NCBI RefSeq assembly: GCF_904849725.1
Contig: NC_058520.1
Span: forward strand, 325,263,186 to 325,327,185
Source: Hordeum vulgare subsp. vulgare
Taxonomy: Eukaryota; Streptophyta; Magnoliopsida; Poales; Poaceae
Length of the DNA stretch: 64,000 bases
Direction of reading: 5' to 3'
A model generated the notes under the pieces. It was given only the letters and a program-made list of their open reading frames with translations. It was not told the DNA's origin and searched no databases. A program made the translations under genes and the position numbers. This document shows positions 46,871-58,578 of this stretch, piece after piece; positions within the stretch are counted from its first letter, which is position 1; each line of letters opens with the position of its first letter.

Positions 46871-49532
46871 TATATGTCATATATCACTTTGTTCTCACTA
46901 CTAAATTACAAATTATTGTTAATTAAAATTGGCTTTGATATACCTTGGGATGCGGGTGGATCAATTACTTGAGCACTATATGCCTAGATTACAGGCTTTA
47001 ATGAAAGCACTGACAGGGAGAAAACCCAGATTGTTTAGAGAGTAATTTTATTTTGTTATGTGCTTTTAAAATAATTTAAAACAAAAAATAAAGTGGGGAA
47101 CCTTAAAAATACAAAAAGAAAAGTGAAAGTGAGCCAGATGAGCAATGTGGAAGTGGGGGCTAGCCTTGAACTTTGTTCATGCCCATGGAAACTTTTTAAT
47201 TCTTGATTATAGTCAAAAAACAATCATTACCTTGTACAAATCGAGTTCATTATAAAAAAATGTGCCAGTCTTTTCCTTTAGGGTGTTTAAATTGCTTGTT
47301 TGATAGGTGATGTGCAAAAACAGAAACTTTGGTTGTAGTATTTGATTTTTCCTATTTTACTAGAATGTCAAAAAAATCTAATTTTTTACACAGTAGTGCT
47401 ATGCAAAAAAATTATTACTTCCTAATTTTGTATAATATTCTGAGTTACACAAGTATGTGTTTCATCTGCATCTTTATAGAGTGTCATGTTTTCACATATT
47501 GCTGTTGTAGTTGCTTCGTTTGCTTATGTTTGAAATTCTTGTTGAGTACTAATGACTTGGGAGCCATAGAATAGTGATATAATATAGTAGTTAATTTTAT
47601 ATTATCATTATATAATAATTTTATGGTAGTACATGATGGGATTTGATGTCATATGTACTAACCTTTCCATTGAAAGTTTTTCAAGTTTTGTGTGGATAAA
47701 GTGTTCGAAGATCGAGGAGATATTGATGTCATAAGAATAAGGAGAGTAAAGAGTTAAAGCCTAGGGATGTCCAAGGCACCCCAACTAAATATTTAAGGAC
47801 ACTCAAGTGTCCAAGCTTGGAGATGCCCCGGAAGGCATCCCATCTTTCCTCCTCGACAATTAGCGGTATGTCTCGGTTTTTTGTTTTGTTCACATGATAT
47901 GCGTAAATTCTTGGAGTGTCGTGTGACTTTTTTCCTTCAACAATGCACCATGATAGTATGGGAAATTCCTTGGTTGATTTATATAATGCTCTATGCACTT
48001 CACTTATATCATTCAAGTATGGCTTTAAAGAATCCTTCATGTGCTTCACTTATAACATTTGAAATTTGGATGTTTGTTTCTTGACATATAGAAAACCGTT
48101 ATTTGTAGAATGCTCTTTTGCTTCACTTATATTTATTAGAACATGGTATTTTGTAGAAATAATTCAACTCTCATGCTTCACTTATACATATTTAGAGAGT
48201 TAACAATAATTGGTCATTCACATGGTTAGTCATAAAATCCTACATAAAATTTGTAGATCACTCAATATGATATGTTTGATTCCTTGCATCAGATATTAAG
48301 ATGATAATATGTGGGGTGCTAGTGAATGATTGTGGTTTAGTAAGAATATTGGTGTTAAGGTTTGCGATTCCCGAAGCATGCACGTATAGTCTCTAATTAT
48401 GCGATGAAGTTAGAGCACAATTTATCCTTGATTGAAATCCTTTATGTTGTTATAATCGGGGGGCGCGCAATGGTTAACTCCTACAACCTCCTCCATAGGG
48501 GCATGCGAGTAGTACTTTGCTTTGAGAGAGCTAATATGCTTTACGATAAGTATGTGGGTTCTTTATGACTAGTGTGAATCCATGTGCTCACTCTCACCTT
48601 TCCCTAATTGCTAGCCTCTTCCTTATCGTGCATTGCCCAATCTTACCTCGAAGGTCGGTGCAGCCTTCGCTAGTGCATCCAAACCCCGTGATATGATACA
48701 CTGTATCACACATAAGCCACCTTATATCTTCCTCAAAACAACCACCATACCTACCTATCATGACATTTCAGCCATTCCGAGATATATTGCCATGCAATTT
48801 CATCATCATCATATACATTGTTTGAGCATTCATTGTCATGTTGCTTTGCATGATCATGTAGCTCACATAGAATTTGTGTCAAAGCCATCGTTCATCATTA
48901 CCTAAATGTTACGCTAGATCATTGCACATCCTGGTACACTACCAGAGGCATTCATATAGATTCATCTTGTATAGCTTTATCATTATATCAAGTTGTAGAT
49001 AAATAAAGGTGTGACGATCATAACTCTTGGAGCATTTCCTAGTGAGGAAAGTATGATGGAGACTATTATTCCCCCACAAGTCGGGACGCGACTCCGGACG
49101 AAAAATAGAAAATGAGGGAGGACAAATGAGCCCACCAAGAAAAAAGAAAAACAGAGAAATAAAGGGGGAAAACGTAAAATCAATGAGAGAAAAAGAGAGA
49201 AGGTGCAATTCTACTATCTTTGTCCACACTTGTGCTTCAAAATAGCACCATGTTCGTCATATACAGATTCTCCTGAGTTGTCATTTTCATATGCTAGTGG
49301 GAATTTTTTTATTATTCAACTTGGCTTTAGCATAGTTATTTTCAAAGACATGATTGTTTGTTAGTATGTCTCAGTATTGATGTCTTTATATCAAATGATA
49401 GAGTATTGCCTTGAATCACTTTTATCTTAATATTCATGCCATGATTAGACATTTGTTCAAGATTATGATAGGTAGCATTCCACATCAAAAATTATCCTAT
49501 TATCACTTACCTACTCGAGGACGAGCTGGAAT
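46871..49532 (+). other. Element C 3' non-coding region
   Basis: It has no coding domain. It holds an internal AAGCTTGGAGATG purine tract (47813), a hairpin array (47990-48205) and an ACCACCATACCTACCT block (48741) as in E3 and A. Small ORFs have no resemblance to known proteins. Confidence 0.68.
47990..48205 (+). repeat. Hairpin array of element C
   Basis: Four loops contain (G/A)CTTCACTTATA. The best stems are AACTCTC 48166/GAGAGTT 48195 (perfect) and ATGCTCT 48110/AGAACAT 48138 (one mismatch). The two upstream units pair less well. It lies at the same relative place as the array in A, downstream of the internal purine tract. Confidence 0.5.
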
Positions 49533-49547
49533 TAAGATTGGGGATGC
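49533..49547 (+). promoter_or_regulatory. Element C polypurine tract
   Basis: AAGATTGGGGATGC directly precedes the LTR, identical in core to element A. Confidence 0.72.
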
Positions 49548-51054
49548 TCATACATCTCCATCGTATCTATAATTTTTTATTGTTTCATGCTAATATTCTA
49601 CAACTTTAATATACTTTCGGCAACATTTTATATTATTTTTGGGACTAACATATTGATCGAGTGCCCAGTGCGAGTTCCTTTTTTGTGTTTTTTGCTTCAC
49701 AGAAAATCCGTATCAAATGAAGTCCAACCATGATAAAAAAATTATGGACATTTATTTTGGAATACATATAATTTTTGGGAGTCGGAATCAACGTAAGACG
49801 ATGCCCCCAAGTGGTCCCTAGAGAATAGGGCGCGACCACCCTGATAGCTTGGGACTCCCTCGTAAGTCGCTTCGGGCCCTTCTGTCGCCACAAGAAAGAT
49901 ATTTTTTTGATAAAAATCCCCTCAAATTTAGCCCAGTCAGAGTTTTGGGTCAATGGATATTTAAGAAACGGCGAGGGCCAGAAAACAATCATAAAAACAT
50001 AAGATAATAATAGAGAGATATCCAATCTCGGAGGGGTTGCTGCCCTCTGGAAGCCATGGCGGCCATGGACCAGAGGGGAAACTCTCCTCCCATCTAGGGA
50101 GGACCAAGGAAGAAGAAGGAGGAGGGGGCTCCCTACCCCTATCTCCCGGTGGTACCGGAATGCTGTCGGGGCAATCATCATGACGACAATCTACACCAAC
50201 AACTTCGGCACCGTCACCACCTACTCTTACCCCCTCTATGCAGTGGTGTAACTCCTCTTTTCCCTGTTGTAATATCTACTTAAACATGGTGCTTAAAGCT
50301 ATATATTATTACCCAATGATGTGTGGCTATACTATGATGTTTGGGTAGATTTGTTAATTGATGATCGTGATTGGTTTGAGTTGTATATTTTATTTTGGTG
50401 TTGTCCTTTGGTGCCCATCATATGAGAGCGTGTGTGGGTCACACTATAGGGTTAGTTGTATGTTGATAGGACTATGCATTGGAGGGCAAGAGTGACAGAA
50501 TCTTCTTCCTAATATAGAAATTTATTCATACGGGATTGAATGAGGACCAATATATCTTAATGATATGGTTGGGTTTTACCTTAATGAACGTTAGTAGTTG
50601 CAGATGCTTGCTAATAGTTCCAATCATAAGTGCATAGAATTCCAAGTAAGTGATGACATGCTAGTAGTGTCCTCTCCCTCATATAAAAGTACAATAGTGA
50701 TTACCGGTCTAGTTATCGATTTCCTATGGACAAATCTTTCCGTTTTGTTACAAAAAGATTCCTACTAAACAACTAACTTAGTTAATCTTTATGTAAACAA
50801 CCCCTAAATTTTATCTACTTTTTCTTTATTTTCTTGCAAAACTATCTATACACCTACTAAGTACTTCTAGTCTTATTTCCTCAAAGTAGTTTATTTCTTG
50901 TACTTGGTATAGTGAACATTGTTGCGCGTAGAGTTGTATAGATCGTCGATAGAACTTGAGAGAATATTAATTATACCTTTAGATCCTCATTGGGTTCGAT
51001 ACTCTTACTTATCAGAAAAGGCTACAAATGCCCCCCTACACTTGCCGGTTATCA
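49548..51054 (+). repeat. Element C 3' LTR, about 1507 bp
   Basis: It starts TCATACATCTCC (the family has TGATACGTCTCC, so the terminal TG has become TC) and ends TGCCGGTTATCA. It resembles the LTR of A in its first part and that of E3 near its end (GGGTTCGATACTCTTACTTATC), so it is a separate family in the same lineage. Confidence 0.75.
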
Positions 51055-51168
51055 AGTATCAAAACCAAGAACACCATATAGTGTTGCGGGCATAGTAGAC
51101 ACACTTGCACATAAATCACATAAAGCATTGCATTTGTAATTATTGATCTTAATTTCAATAGTTGGTTC
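51055..51168. other. Short unassigned segment between element C and the copia LTR
   Basis: These 114 bases have no recognised feature. AGTAT at 51055 and GGTTC at 51164 would be the flanking duplications of C and the copia element respectively, with partners outside the window. Confidence 0.5.
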
Positions 51169-52587
51169 TGTAAGTGCATCTAGGGCCCCTTACTGATTTT
51201 GGTGGTTTGAAGACTTATAGGTTAAGTATCTAATGAGTTCATGAGTGCACACAGGATCTATAAGTCGTTGAGGAGTTTGAAATATACGATGAATATAGAC
51301 CCCTAAAAATGTATATCTTCGACTGAAGAAATTGGTCTTCTGCTGAAGAATTTGATCGCGAAGAAATTGCGATGAAATTGATATTCCTCATGAAGATATT
51401 GAAGATGAGGAATTCGGTGTGTCCTGAAGAAAAACGATCCGAAGACTTTGAAGCGTGAAGATTTATTCTTTCTGTTTTCATTTTCTTCACTCTTGAGTCA
51501 TAGGAACACCGTACTGTTAAAGGGGGTCGAGGTAACACTTCGGAATGAATTTCCTCATGATGCTCAACCCAAGCCTAATCCGACCAAAAGTCTAAAGTGA
51601 GGAATATGAGAGACATGAGGACTCTCACAGTTGAGGGTCCCGACCGTTGCCGCAATTCTCGCCACATCACTGATCTTATCCACACCAACGGTCATATTAT
51701 TTAAGGGCATTAATGTCAAATCATATCGGGATGCTCCCAGGCTATAAATAGCCGCCCCCACAACCATTAGTTGGTTGGCTGCTCCGTGAGAAACTGACAC
51801 TTGTCATTTAGAGCAACCCAAATTCCTCAGAGTCTTCGAGAGTAAATCATAAGTGAGGAAATACCCCAAACACCAAACCACAAACCAAAAACCAAGTGAT
51901 TGAGCATCAATGAAGAATTTGTTCCTGTGTGGGACTGAAGCATTTTACCTTTGAGGAATGTGCATCCTCCAGACGGTTAGGCGTCATGGTCTAGAGCAAT
52001 CCAGCAGTCAATTGTGGATTGCCGGGTGACCAAGTTTGTGAGGGTTTGGAACTTTGCCCTGAAGACTTACCACGAGAGTTGGGCGAGGACTGTGTATCCT
52101 TAGATCAAGGAGAATATGGTAGGGACTGTGTGTCCCGGTATTGTGTGTCTTTTGGTTTCAATACCAAGTTGCTCCAAACCAGACGTACAACTGTCACATC
52201 AATTGGAACTGGGTCATCAACCAATGTCTTCACTGTGATACGGGTTCTATTTCATCAACTCTTTCAATTCCTCAATACTATTTGTTGAAGATTTTAATTG
52301 TCACTGTTTGAAGAATTTGCTGAAGACTTTCTCTAAAATTCCTCAACCTCAAATTCTTCACGCGAGTTAATCCTCACCTGCTTTCTCTGTGTCTGCGTAC
52401 TGTGCAAACTGTTTTTCATATTCCTCATCTTGAAAACTGCTATAGTGATACTTTGCACCCCTGATCTTTTGATGTTTCTACTGCAAGTTAGTAATCAGTG
52501 AGGAATTCCTCAAAAGGAATTTCCTCAGTGATGAAATTCTAAAAATCTCCTATTCACCCCCCCTCTAGTCGATATAACGCACTTTCA
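51169..52587 (+). repeat. Copia 5' LTR, 1419 bp
   Basis: It starts TGTAAGTGCATCTAGG and ends ACGCACTTTCA. It has a TATA box at 51743. No second copy lies in the window, so the boundaries rest on TG...CA, the adjacent primer site and resemblance to Triticeae copia LTR starts. It is rich in TTCCTCA and its complement, including a 14-base palindrome at 52499-52512. Confidence 0.8.
51743..51750 (+). promoter_or_regulatory. TATA box of copia LTR
   Basis: TATAAATA in the setting CAGGCTATAAATAGCCGCC, a canonical plant core promoter. Confidence 0.7.
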
Positions 52588-52589
52588 AT

Positions 52590-52602
52590 TGGTATCAGAG
52601 CA
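52590..52602 (+). promoter_or_regulatory. Copia primer binding site (initiator tRNA-Met)
   Basis: TGGTATCAGAGCA lies two bases after the LTR end, an exact match to the usual copia site. Confidence 0.9.
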
Positions 52603-52654
52603 AAGTACTCCCTTGTTCTGTGTGATTTTGGTTTAACCACCTGGTGTTTTAGTT

Positions 52655-54900
52655 ATGTCGACTGCAGGCATGATCAAGGTTACTGCAGGATGTCCTACCT
52701 TCGAAGGAAAGGACTTTCCCTTCTGGAAGACAAAGATGTGGATGCATCTACAAGCTATTGACAATGATCTCTCGTACATTGTGGAACATGGTGTCCCTCT
52801 CATCACTGCTACTATCTCTGCCGCTGATGTGAAGAAATTCAAGCAACTTGATTCTCAAGCGAAGAATATCATTTGTGGCCATCTGAGCAAAGGTCAGTAT
52901 GGCAGAGTGAGTGCTTTGGGCTCAGCAAAACTAATCTAGGAAAGGCTGTCCAAAGTAAATGAAGGAGTATCAACTCAGCGTGACTCTCGTGTTGATGTTC
53001 TTCGCAATCTCTTCAATCGCTTCAAGAGGCTTGACAATGAAAGGTGCCAAGATACCTTTGATCGCCTCACTGACATATCAAATGAACTGCAAGCACTGGG
53101 AGCTCAAGACATTACTGACCGTGAAGTTGTGAAGAAACTGCTAAGATCTTTGGATTCTTCATTTGATACTTTAGTTCTGATGATTCAAGAAAGACGAGAC
53201 TACAAAATGCTTGATCCTTCTGACATACTCGAAAGACTCAATACTCATGAATTCCAACAAGAAGAAAAGACATATCTATATGGACCAAGCTATTCTAGAC
53301 CTCGTGCACTGAAGGCCAAAGCAATTTCCTCATCTGAAGAAGAAGACTCGGATTGCAACATTGGTGATCCTGAAGAACTTGGACAAGAGCTTGCAATGCT
53401 TGTGAGGAAATTCCAGAAGTTTACAAGACGTGGCCAGTTTGGTAAATCTTCAAAAAGAGATATGAGGAAATCAGAATCTTTATCTCAGGACTACAAGAAA
53501 AGAACCTTCCACAAATGCAAGAAATCAGGTCACTACATTGCTGATTGTCCTTGTTGGGTGAAGGAATCAAAGAAGAAGAAATACAAGGACAACAGTTCTG
53601 ATGACTCGAAGAAAAAGAAGAAATTTTCAAAATCCTCATCCTCAAAGTCCTCATAGCACAAGAAGACATGTTTCAGAAAGGCTCGGGCACTTATTGGCAA
53701 GGAAATGGATTCTGAGGCAGAATCTAAGGAATGTGATGAAGAGGAGGGTTCTGAAGAAGAATCAGAATCTGGACAGACTAGTCTTGCACTAGCTACCAGA
53801 TTCGTCAGGAAGTCAATCTTCAACCTTGAAGAAAACGACAACGCCATCCACACTGATGACTATGTTGATGACTTCGTTCCAACTATTGCTTCATGGCAAA
53901 AGGTTCAAAGGTACCGAATGATACTTCCTCCTCTGATTCAAGTGACTGTGAACCTGATGACTATAAAAAAACCCAGTTATAGTAAACTTGCTATCATTGC
54001 AACTAAACAACAAACTGCCCTCGATAAGCTTCAGAAACTGCTAGATAGAAGCGATGACCTGTTGAATGATGAAATGAATCTTACCCAAATCCTCACTGAA
54101 GATATGAAAAGTCTTCAGTCCAGATTTGATAATCTTCAAGATCGTCATGACACACTCCTCGCTGATCATGAGAAACTTTCTTATGAATTTCTTCAAAGGA
54201 AACTTGACCTTGAGAAGCTGAGGATTTCTCATGATGATCTTCGTATGGAAAATGATTCATTACTCTCTCAACAGATCAGTGCCGCTCAGGTTGAATTCAT
54301 TCCTCCATGTCTTAAATGCATTGAACGTAAACTGCCAATTCTTCACCAGAATCATCAAATGCTTCTATTGCTACAAATTCTTCAACTCCTCATGTGGTAT
54401 CAAATTCCTCACTTGAGGAAACCACAAATGTCACCGACGAAAATGCAGGGCTGAAGGAATTGTATGTGTCAGGCATGTACAAAAGTATCAAAGCGCACCA
54501 AACCCTTTGCGATGTGCTCAAAAAGCAGATTTTGAACAGGAACCCGAGGAAAGAAGGAATTGCCTTTGAGAGGAAATTGAATGCTAATGGCTCATATTGG
54601 AAACCTGAGCACTACCCCAAAACCTCATGGGTTGCTGCTAAAGGTCCTCCTGTTGATCCATCCAATCTAACAGGCTTTGCATGTGAATTTTCCTATTCCT
54701 TAGACGAGTCATTTGACTCTAACTATAAACTGTTCAAATATCAATTTGGTGAAGTATTTGCTCGATACGTTGGAACAAACTGCAGGAATGGACCACCCTT
54801 GAGGAAAATCTGGGTCCCCAAGAGTTGCCTTGAAAATCTTCAGGTGAATGGCCTCATGACACCACCTATGAAGAATTTGAACCCTAGATCAAATTCCTGA
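52655..54900 (+). pseudogene. Copia gag (SIRE/Maximus type), broken
   Basis: It starts MSTAGMIKVTAGCPTFEGKD at 52655. The capsid helix region (LFNRFKRLDNERCQDTFDRL) follows a TAG at 52937. The zinc knuckle reads FHKCKKSGHYIADC: the first Cys of CCHC is Phe. After a Lys/Ser-rich stretch there is a TAG at 53654, a frameshift near 53886 (CFMAKG lies in another frame) and a return near the A7 run at 53965. A coiled-coil-like Leu/Asp-rich part follows (54000-54290), then a shift near 54330. The conserved C-terminal block (LCDVLKKQILNRNPRKEGI, WKPEHYPKTSWVAAKG, EVFARYVGTNCRNGPP) ends at 54900. Confidence 0.85.
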
Positions 54901-55407
54901 GGAGGACCAAAGTCTTCAAAAGGATCAAAATCCTCAACTGATCAAAACCCCGTGCTAATGCTTCAAATATGCACGAAAATTACAATGACATGAATATAAG
55001 TATTACTCTTCAAATCATTATGTTCGTAAACCCTCAAAGAATTTCTCTGCCTATTCATTTGAGTACTCTAACCCCCTACTGTGAAGAGAAGTGCATTAGC
55101 TTCAATGCCCCCTTTCTCATATGGTGCTCGCAAGATGATGAACTCTTTACCACCCCTTCAGATGTGAGTGGTGAAGAAATTGAACTAATCACTTCTGCAC
55201 GATAGGTCTCCAGATGAAAATCATCATCTCAAGAATTTACTAGAGACCTGAGGAAAATGCTTGATAGGACGCAAGCTAACATTGATGAAATGAAAAACAT
55301 TTCAAACGTCCTCATAATTACTGTTTATGATGAAATTCCTATCTGATGAAATTGATATCATATTCTTCAAGTCTGAAGCATATGAGATGGTAAGTTGTAC
55401 TAATTCA
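54901..55407 (+). other. Copia gag-to-protease linker, decayed
   Basis: There is no continuous frame. Short ORFs have no clear resemblance. In related elements this stretch carries low-complexity Ser/Gly/Lys-rich linker; here it has shifted frames and probably suffered deletions. Confidence 0.5.
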
Positions 55408-56600
55408 TCTGCAGGATGACAAACCCAAGAGTATTGAGTGGGTTCTTGATAGTGGTTGCACACAAGACATGACTGGTGACAAAAGCTTGCTGATGAATAT
55501 GCCACTGACTCCATCACACCAGAAGCAAATCACTTATGCTGACAAAGGTAAAAGCAAGGTATTGGGACTTGGCAAAGTGGCTATTTCCAAGGACAGGCAC
55601 ATGGACAAAGTGATGCTTGTTGAATCCCTTGGGTTTAACCTCATGTCAGTCTCAATGCTTTGTGATCTTGATATGGTTGTTATATTTGGAAAATATAGAT
55701 GTGTTGTCATCATGGAATCTGACAGATCCAAAGTATTCGAAGGTGTTAGAAGAGGGTATTTGTACATTGTTGATTTCTCTACAGGTCCTCAACCAGCCAC
55801 ATGCTTACTAGCAAAAACCTCAGAAGGGTGGCTATGGCATCGAAGACTTGGTCATGCAGGCATGAGGAATTTGCACACGCTGGCGAAGAAGAAGCATGTC
55901 ATCGGCATCGAATCAGTCAAATTCCTCAAGGACCACCTCTTTGGTGCTTGTGAGTCTGGAAAAATGACCAGATCCAAACACCCCTCGAAGACTATCATGA
56001 CTACTAGTCGTCCATTTGAATTGCTTCACATGGATTTATTAGGACCTACTCATTATGCCACTCTAACAAATTCAGCATCTCTATACGGCTTTGTTATAGT
56101 TGATGATTACTCTAGATATACTTGGGTGCATATCATTCTGTATAAAACTGAAGTGTAGTAAGTCTTCAAATGATTTTCCTCAAGGGCCTCAACGAACTTC
56201 GCGGTCGAGATCAAACACATCAGGAGTGATAATGGAACAGAATTCAAAAACACTGGTCTTGATGATTATCTTGATGAACTTGGTATTACTCACTAATTGT
56301 CTGCTCCTTATACTCCTCAGCAGAATGGCGTCATCGAAATAAAGAACAGGACTCTGGTTGAGATGGCACAAACCATGCTTGAAGAATATCAGACTCCTTG
56401 TCGTTTCTGGCCTGAAGCAATCAACACTACTTTCCATATCATCAACACGGTATATCTTCACAAATTCCTCAAGAAAACCTCATATGAACTCCTCACTGAC
56501 AAGAAACCCAATGTAAATTATTTCAAAGTCTTCGGTGCAAAATGCTGGATTAGAGATCCTCGCCATAGCTCAAAGTTTGTACCTAAGGCACATGAGGGTT
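55408..56600 (+). pseudogene. Copia protease and integrase, stop-interrupted
   Basis: The protease active site is IEWVLDSGCTQDMTGD. The pre-integrase HHCC reads LWHRRLGHAGMRNLH and then FGACESGKM, where the first Cys of the CxxC pair is Phe. The catalytic Asp residues are in LLHMDLLGPTHY and HIRSDNGTEFKN, and the Glu is in NGVIEIKNRTL (usual ERKN). In-frame stops occur at 56156-56161 (two in a row), about 56171, and 56294-56296 just before LSAPYTPQQ. All parts share one frame. It is defective, with clear Ty1/copia identity. Confidence 0.87.
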
Positions 56601-58578
56601 TTATGCTTGGTTACGGAAAGGATTCGCACATCTACAGAGTCTTCAACACCTATCACAACAAGGTTGTTGAAACTGTAGATGTGTGGTTTGATGAAACTAA
56701 TGGCTCGCAAAGAGAGCAATTGCCTCTTGATCCAGATAAGTTGTCGCATGAGGAAGCAATAAAGCTCCAAGCTACAGAAGACATTGTTCCTACTGAGGAA
56801 ATTGCTGAAGAAATCACTCCCAGCACTGATGAAAATCAAGAAGATGCTCCTGAGGAAATTGCTCCAGAACCAATTCCTCAGCCCAGACGAAATCCTCAAT
56901 CAGCTCATCCAAGGATTGCAAATGAAGTAGAACTTGACAAAATCCTCGATGACATCAATGCGCCAGGTCCTCTCACTCGCTCAAAAGCTTCACATTTAGT
57001 TAACTTTTGTGGGCATTCTTCCTTTGTGTCTATCATAGAACCTTCAGAAGTTTCTCAGGCTTTCGTGGAACCTGAGTGGATTCAAGCCAGGCAAGACGAA
57101 CTTCTTCAATTCAAGCTAAATGACGTGTGGGAGCTCGTCAAACGACCAGATCCTCGCAAGCACAATATCATCAACACCAAGTGGATTTTCCAAAACAAGC
57201 AAGATGAGGATGGTCAAGTGGTGAGGAATAAGGCACGACTTGTAGCCCAAGGCTACACATAGGTTGACGGAATTGATTTCGATGAAACTTTTGCACCTGT
57301 TGCTAGACTTGAAGCTATTCGAATACTACTTGCTTATGCTAATCATCATAACATTATCTTATATCAAATGGATGTGAAAAGTGCATTCCTCAATGGCAAG
57401 CTTTAGGAAGAAGTATATGTTGCTCAGCCCCAGGTTTTGAGGATCCAAAGAATCCACACAAAGTCTTCACACTCAAAAAGGCACTCTATGGCCTCAAGCA
57501 AGCCCCTTGGGCATGGTATGATACATTGAACGAATTCCTCATGAAGAAATGATTCAAACCTGGTTCACTCGATCCCACTTTTTTGACAAAATCCTATGAC
57601 AATGAACTATTTGTGTGTCAAATATATGTCGATGACATCATATTTGGCTGTACTGACAAACGTTATAGTGATAAATTTGCTTACATGATGAGTGAAAAAT
57701 ATCAGATGACTATGATGAGGGAGCTGAAATTCTTCTTAGGTCTCCAAATTCGTCAACAACGCAATGGGATCTTCATATCACAGGAGAAATACCTCAAGGA
57801 CGTTTTGAGGAAATTTGACATGCATGAATGCAAAGGCGCCAAGACCCCCATGCCTACCAACGGCCACCTCTACACTGATGAAAATGGTAAAGAATTTTAT
57901 CAGCACGTATATCGCTCCATGATTGGCTCTTTACTGTATTTGTGTGCATCTAGGCCAGATATAATGCTTAGTGTTTGCATGTGTGCACGTTTTCAAGCAA
58001 AACCGAAGGAATCACACCACAAGGTTGTGAAGCATATTCTTCGATACTTAGCTCACACACCAACACTAGGATTATGGTACCCCAAGGGCTCAAATCTTCA
58101 TCTTGTGGGGTATTCTGATTCTGACTATGCTGGTGACCGTGTGGATCACAATTCAACTTCTGGCACTTGTCATTTCCTCGGAAGATCATTAGTCTGCTGG
58201 TCCTCAAAGAAGCATAACTGTGTTTCTCTCTCGACTGCCGAAGCTGAGTACATTGCAGCTGGGTCATGTTGTGCTCAATTGTTGTGGATGAAGCAAACCC
58301 TCAAGGACTACAGCATCAACATGAAGAATGTGCCTCTCTACTCCGACAATGAGAGTGCAATCAAGATTGCATACAACCCAATACAACATTCGAAGACTAA
58401 GCACATCGAGATTCGTCATCATTTTCTTCGGGACCATGTCCTCAAGGGCAATATCCTCATCGACCATGTGAAGGCTGATGATCAACTAGCAGATATTTTC
58501 ACTAAGCCCTTGGATGAGAAAAGGTTTTCCAAGTTGCTATATGAGCTAAATATCTTAGAATCTTCAAATGTTTTGTAA
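56601..58578 (+). pseudogene. Copia reverse transcriptase and RNase H
   Basis: After an acidic, Pro/Glu-rich linker (ATEDIVPTEEIAEEI) come the RT words WELVKRPDPRKHNIINTKW and VRNKARLVAQGYT. A TAG at 57260 and another near 57403 (GKL then stop then EEVYV) both stand where the family has Gln. A base is missing near 57432, and a TGA lies near 57550. The final ORF 57583-58578 has CQIYVDDIIFG (catalytic Asp pair intact), SMIGSLLYLCASRPDI, and RNase H residues in YSDSDYAGD, STAEAEYIA and YSDNESAIKIA, ending with QLADIFTKPL. The last third is nearly undamaged. Confidence 0.9.

Larger units (their letters stand above)
46348..51054 (+). mobile_element. Element C: non-autonomous Athila-like retrotransposon, 3' part
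   Basis: It comprises the distal part of an ORF, a 3' non-coding region, a polypurine tract (49533-49547) and a 3' LTR (49548-51054). The ORF starts abruptly after element A, so A inserted within C's ORF region and C's 5' half lies off the window. Confidence 0.78.

Noticed and set aside
48600..48905. A small host gene (90-residue ORF, 48633-48905)
   Set aside because: It covers the ACCACCATACCTACCT block shared by E3, A and C non-coding regions.
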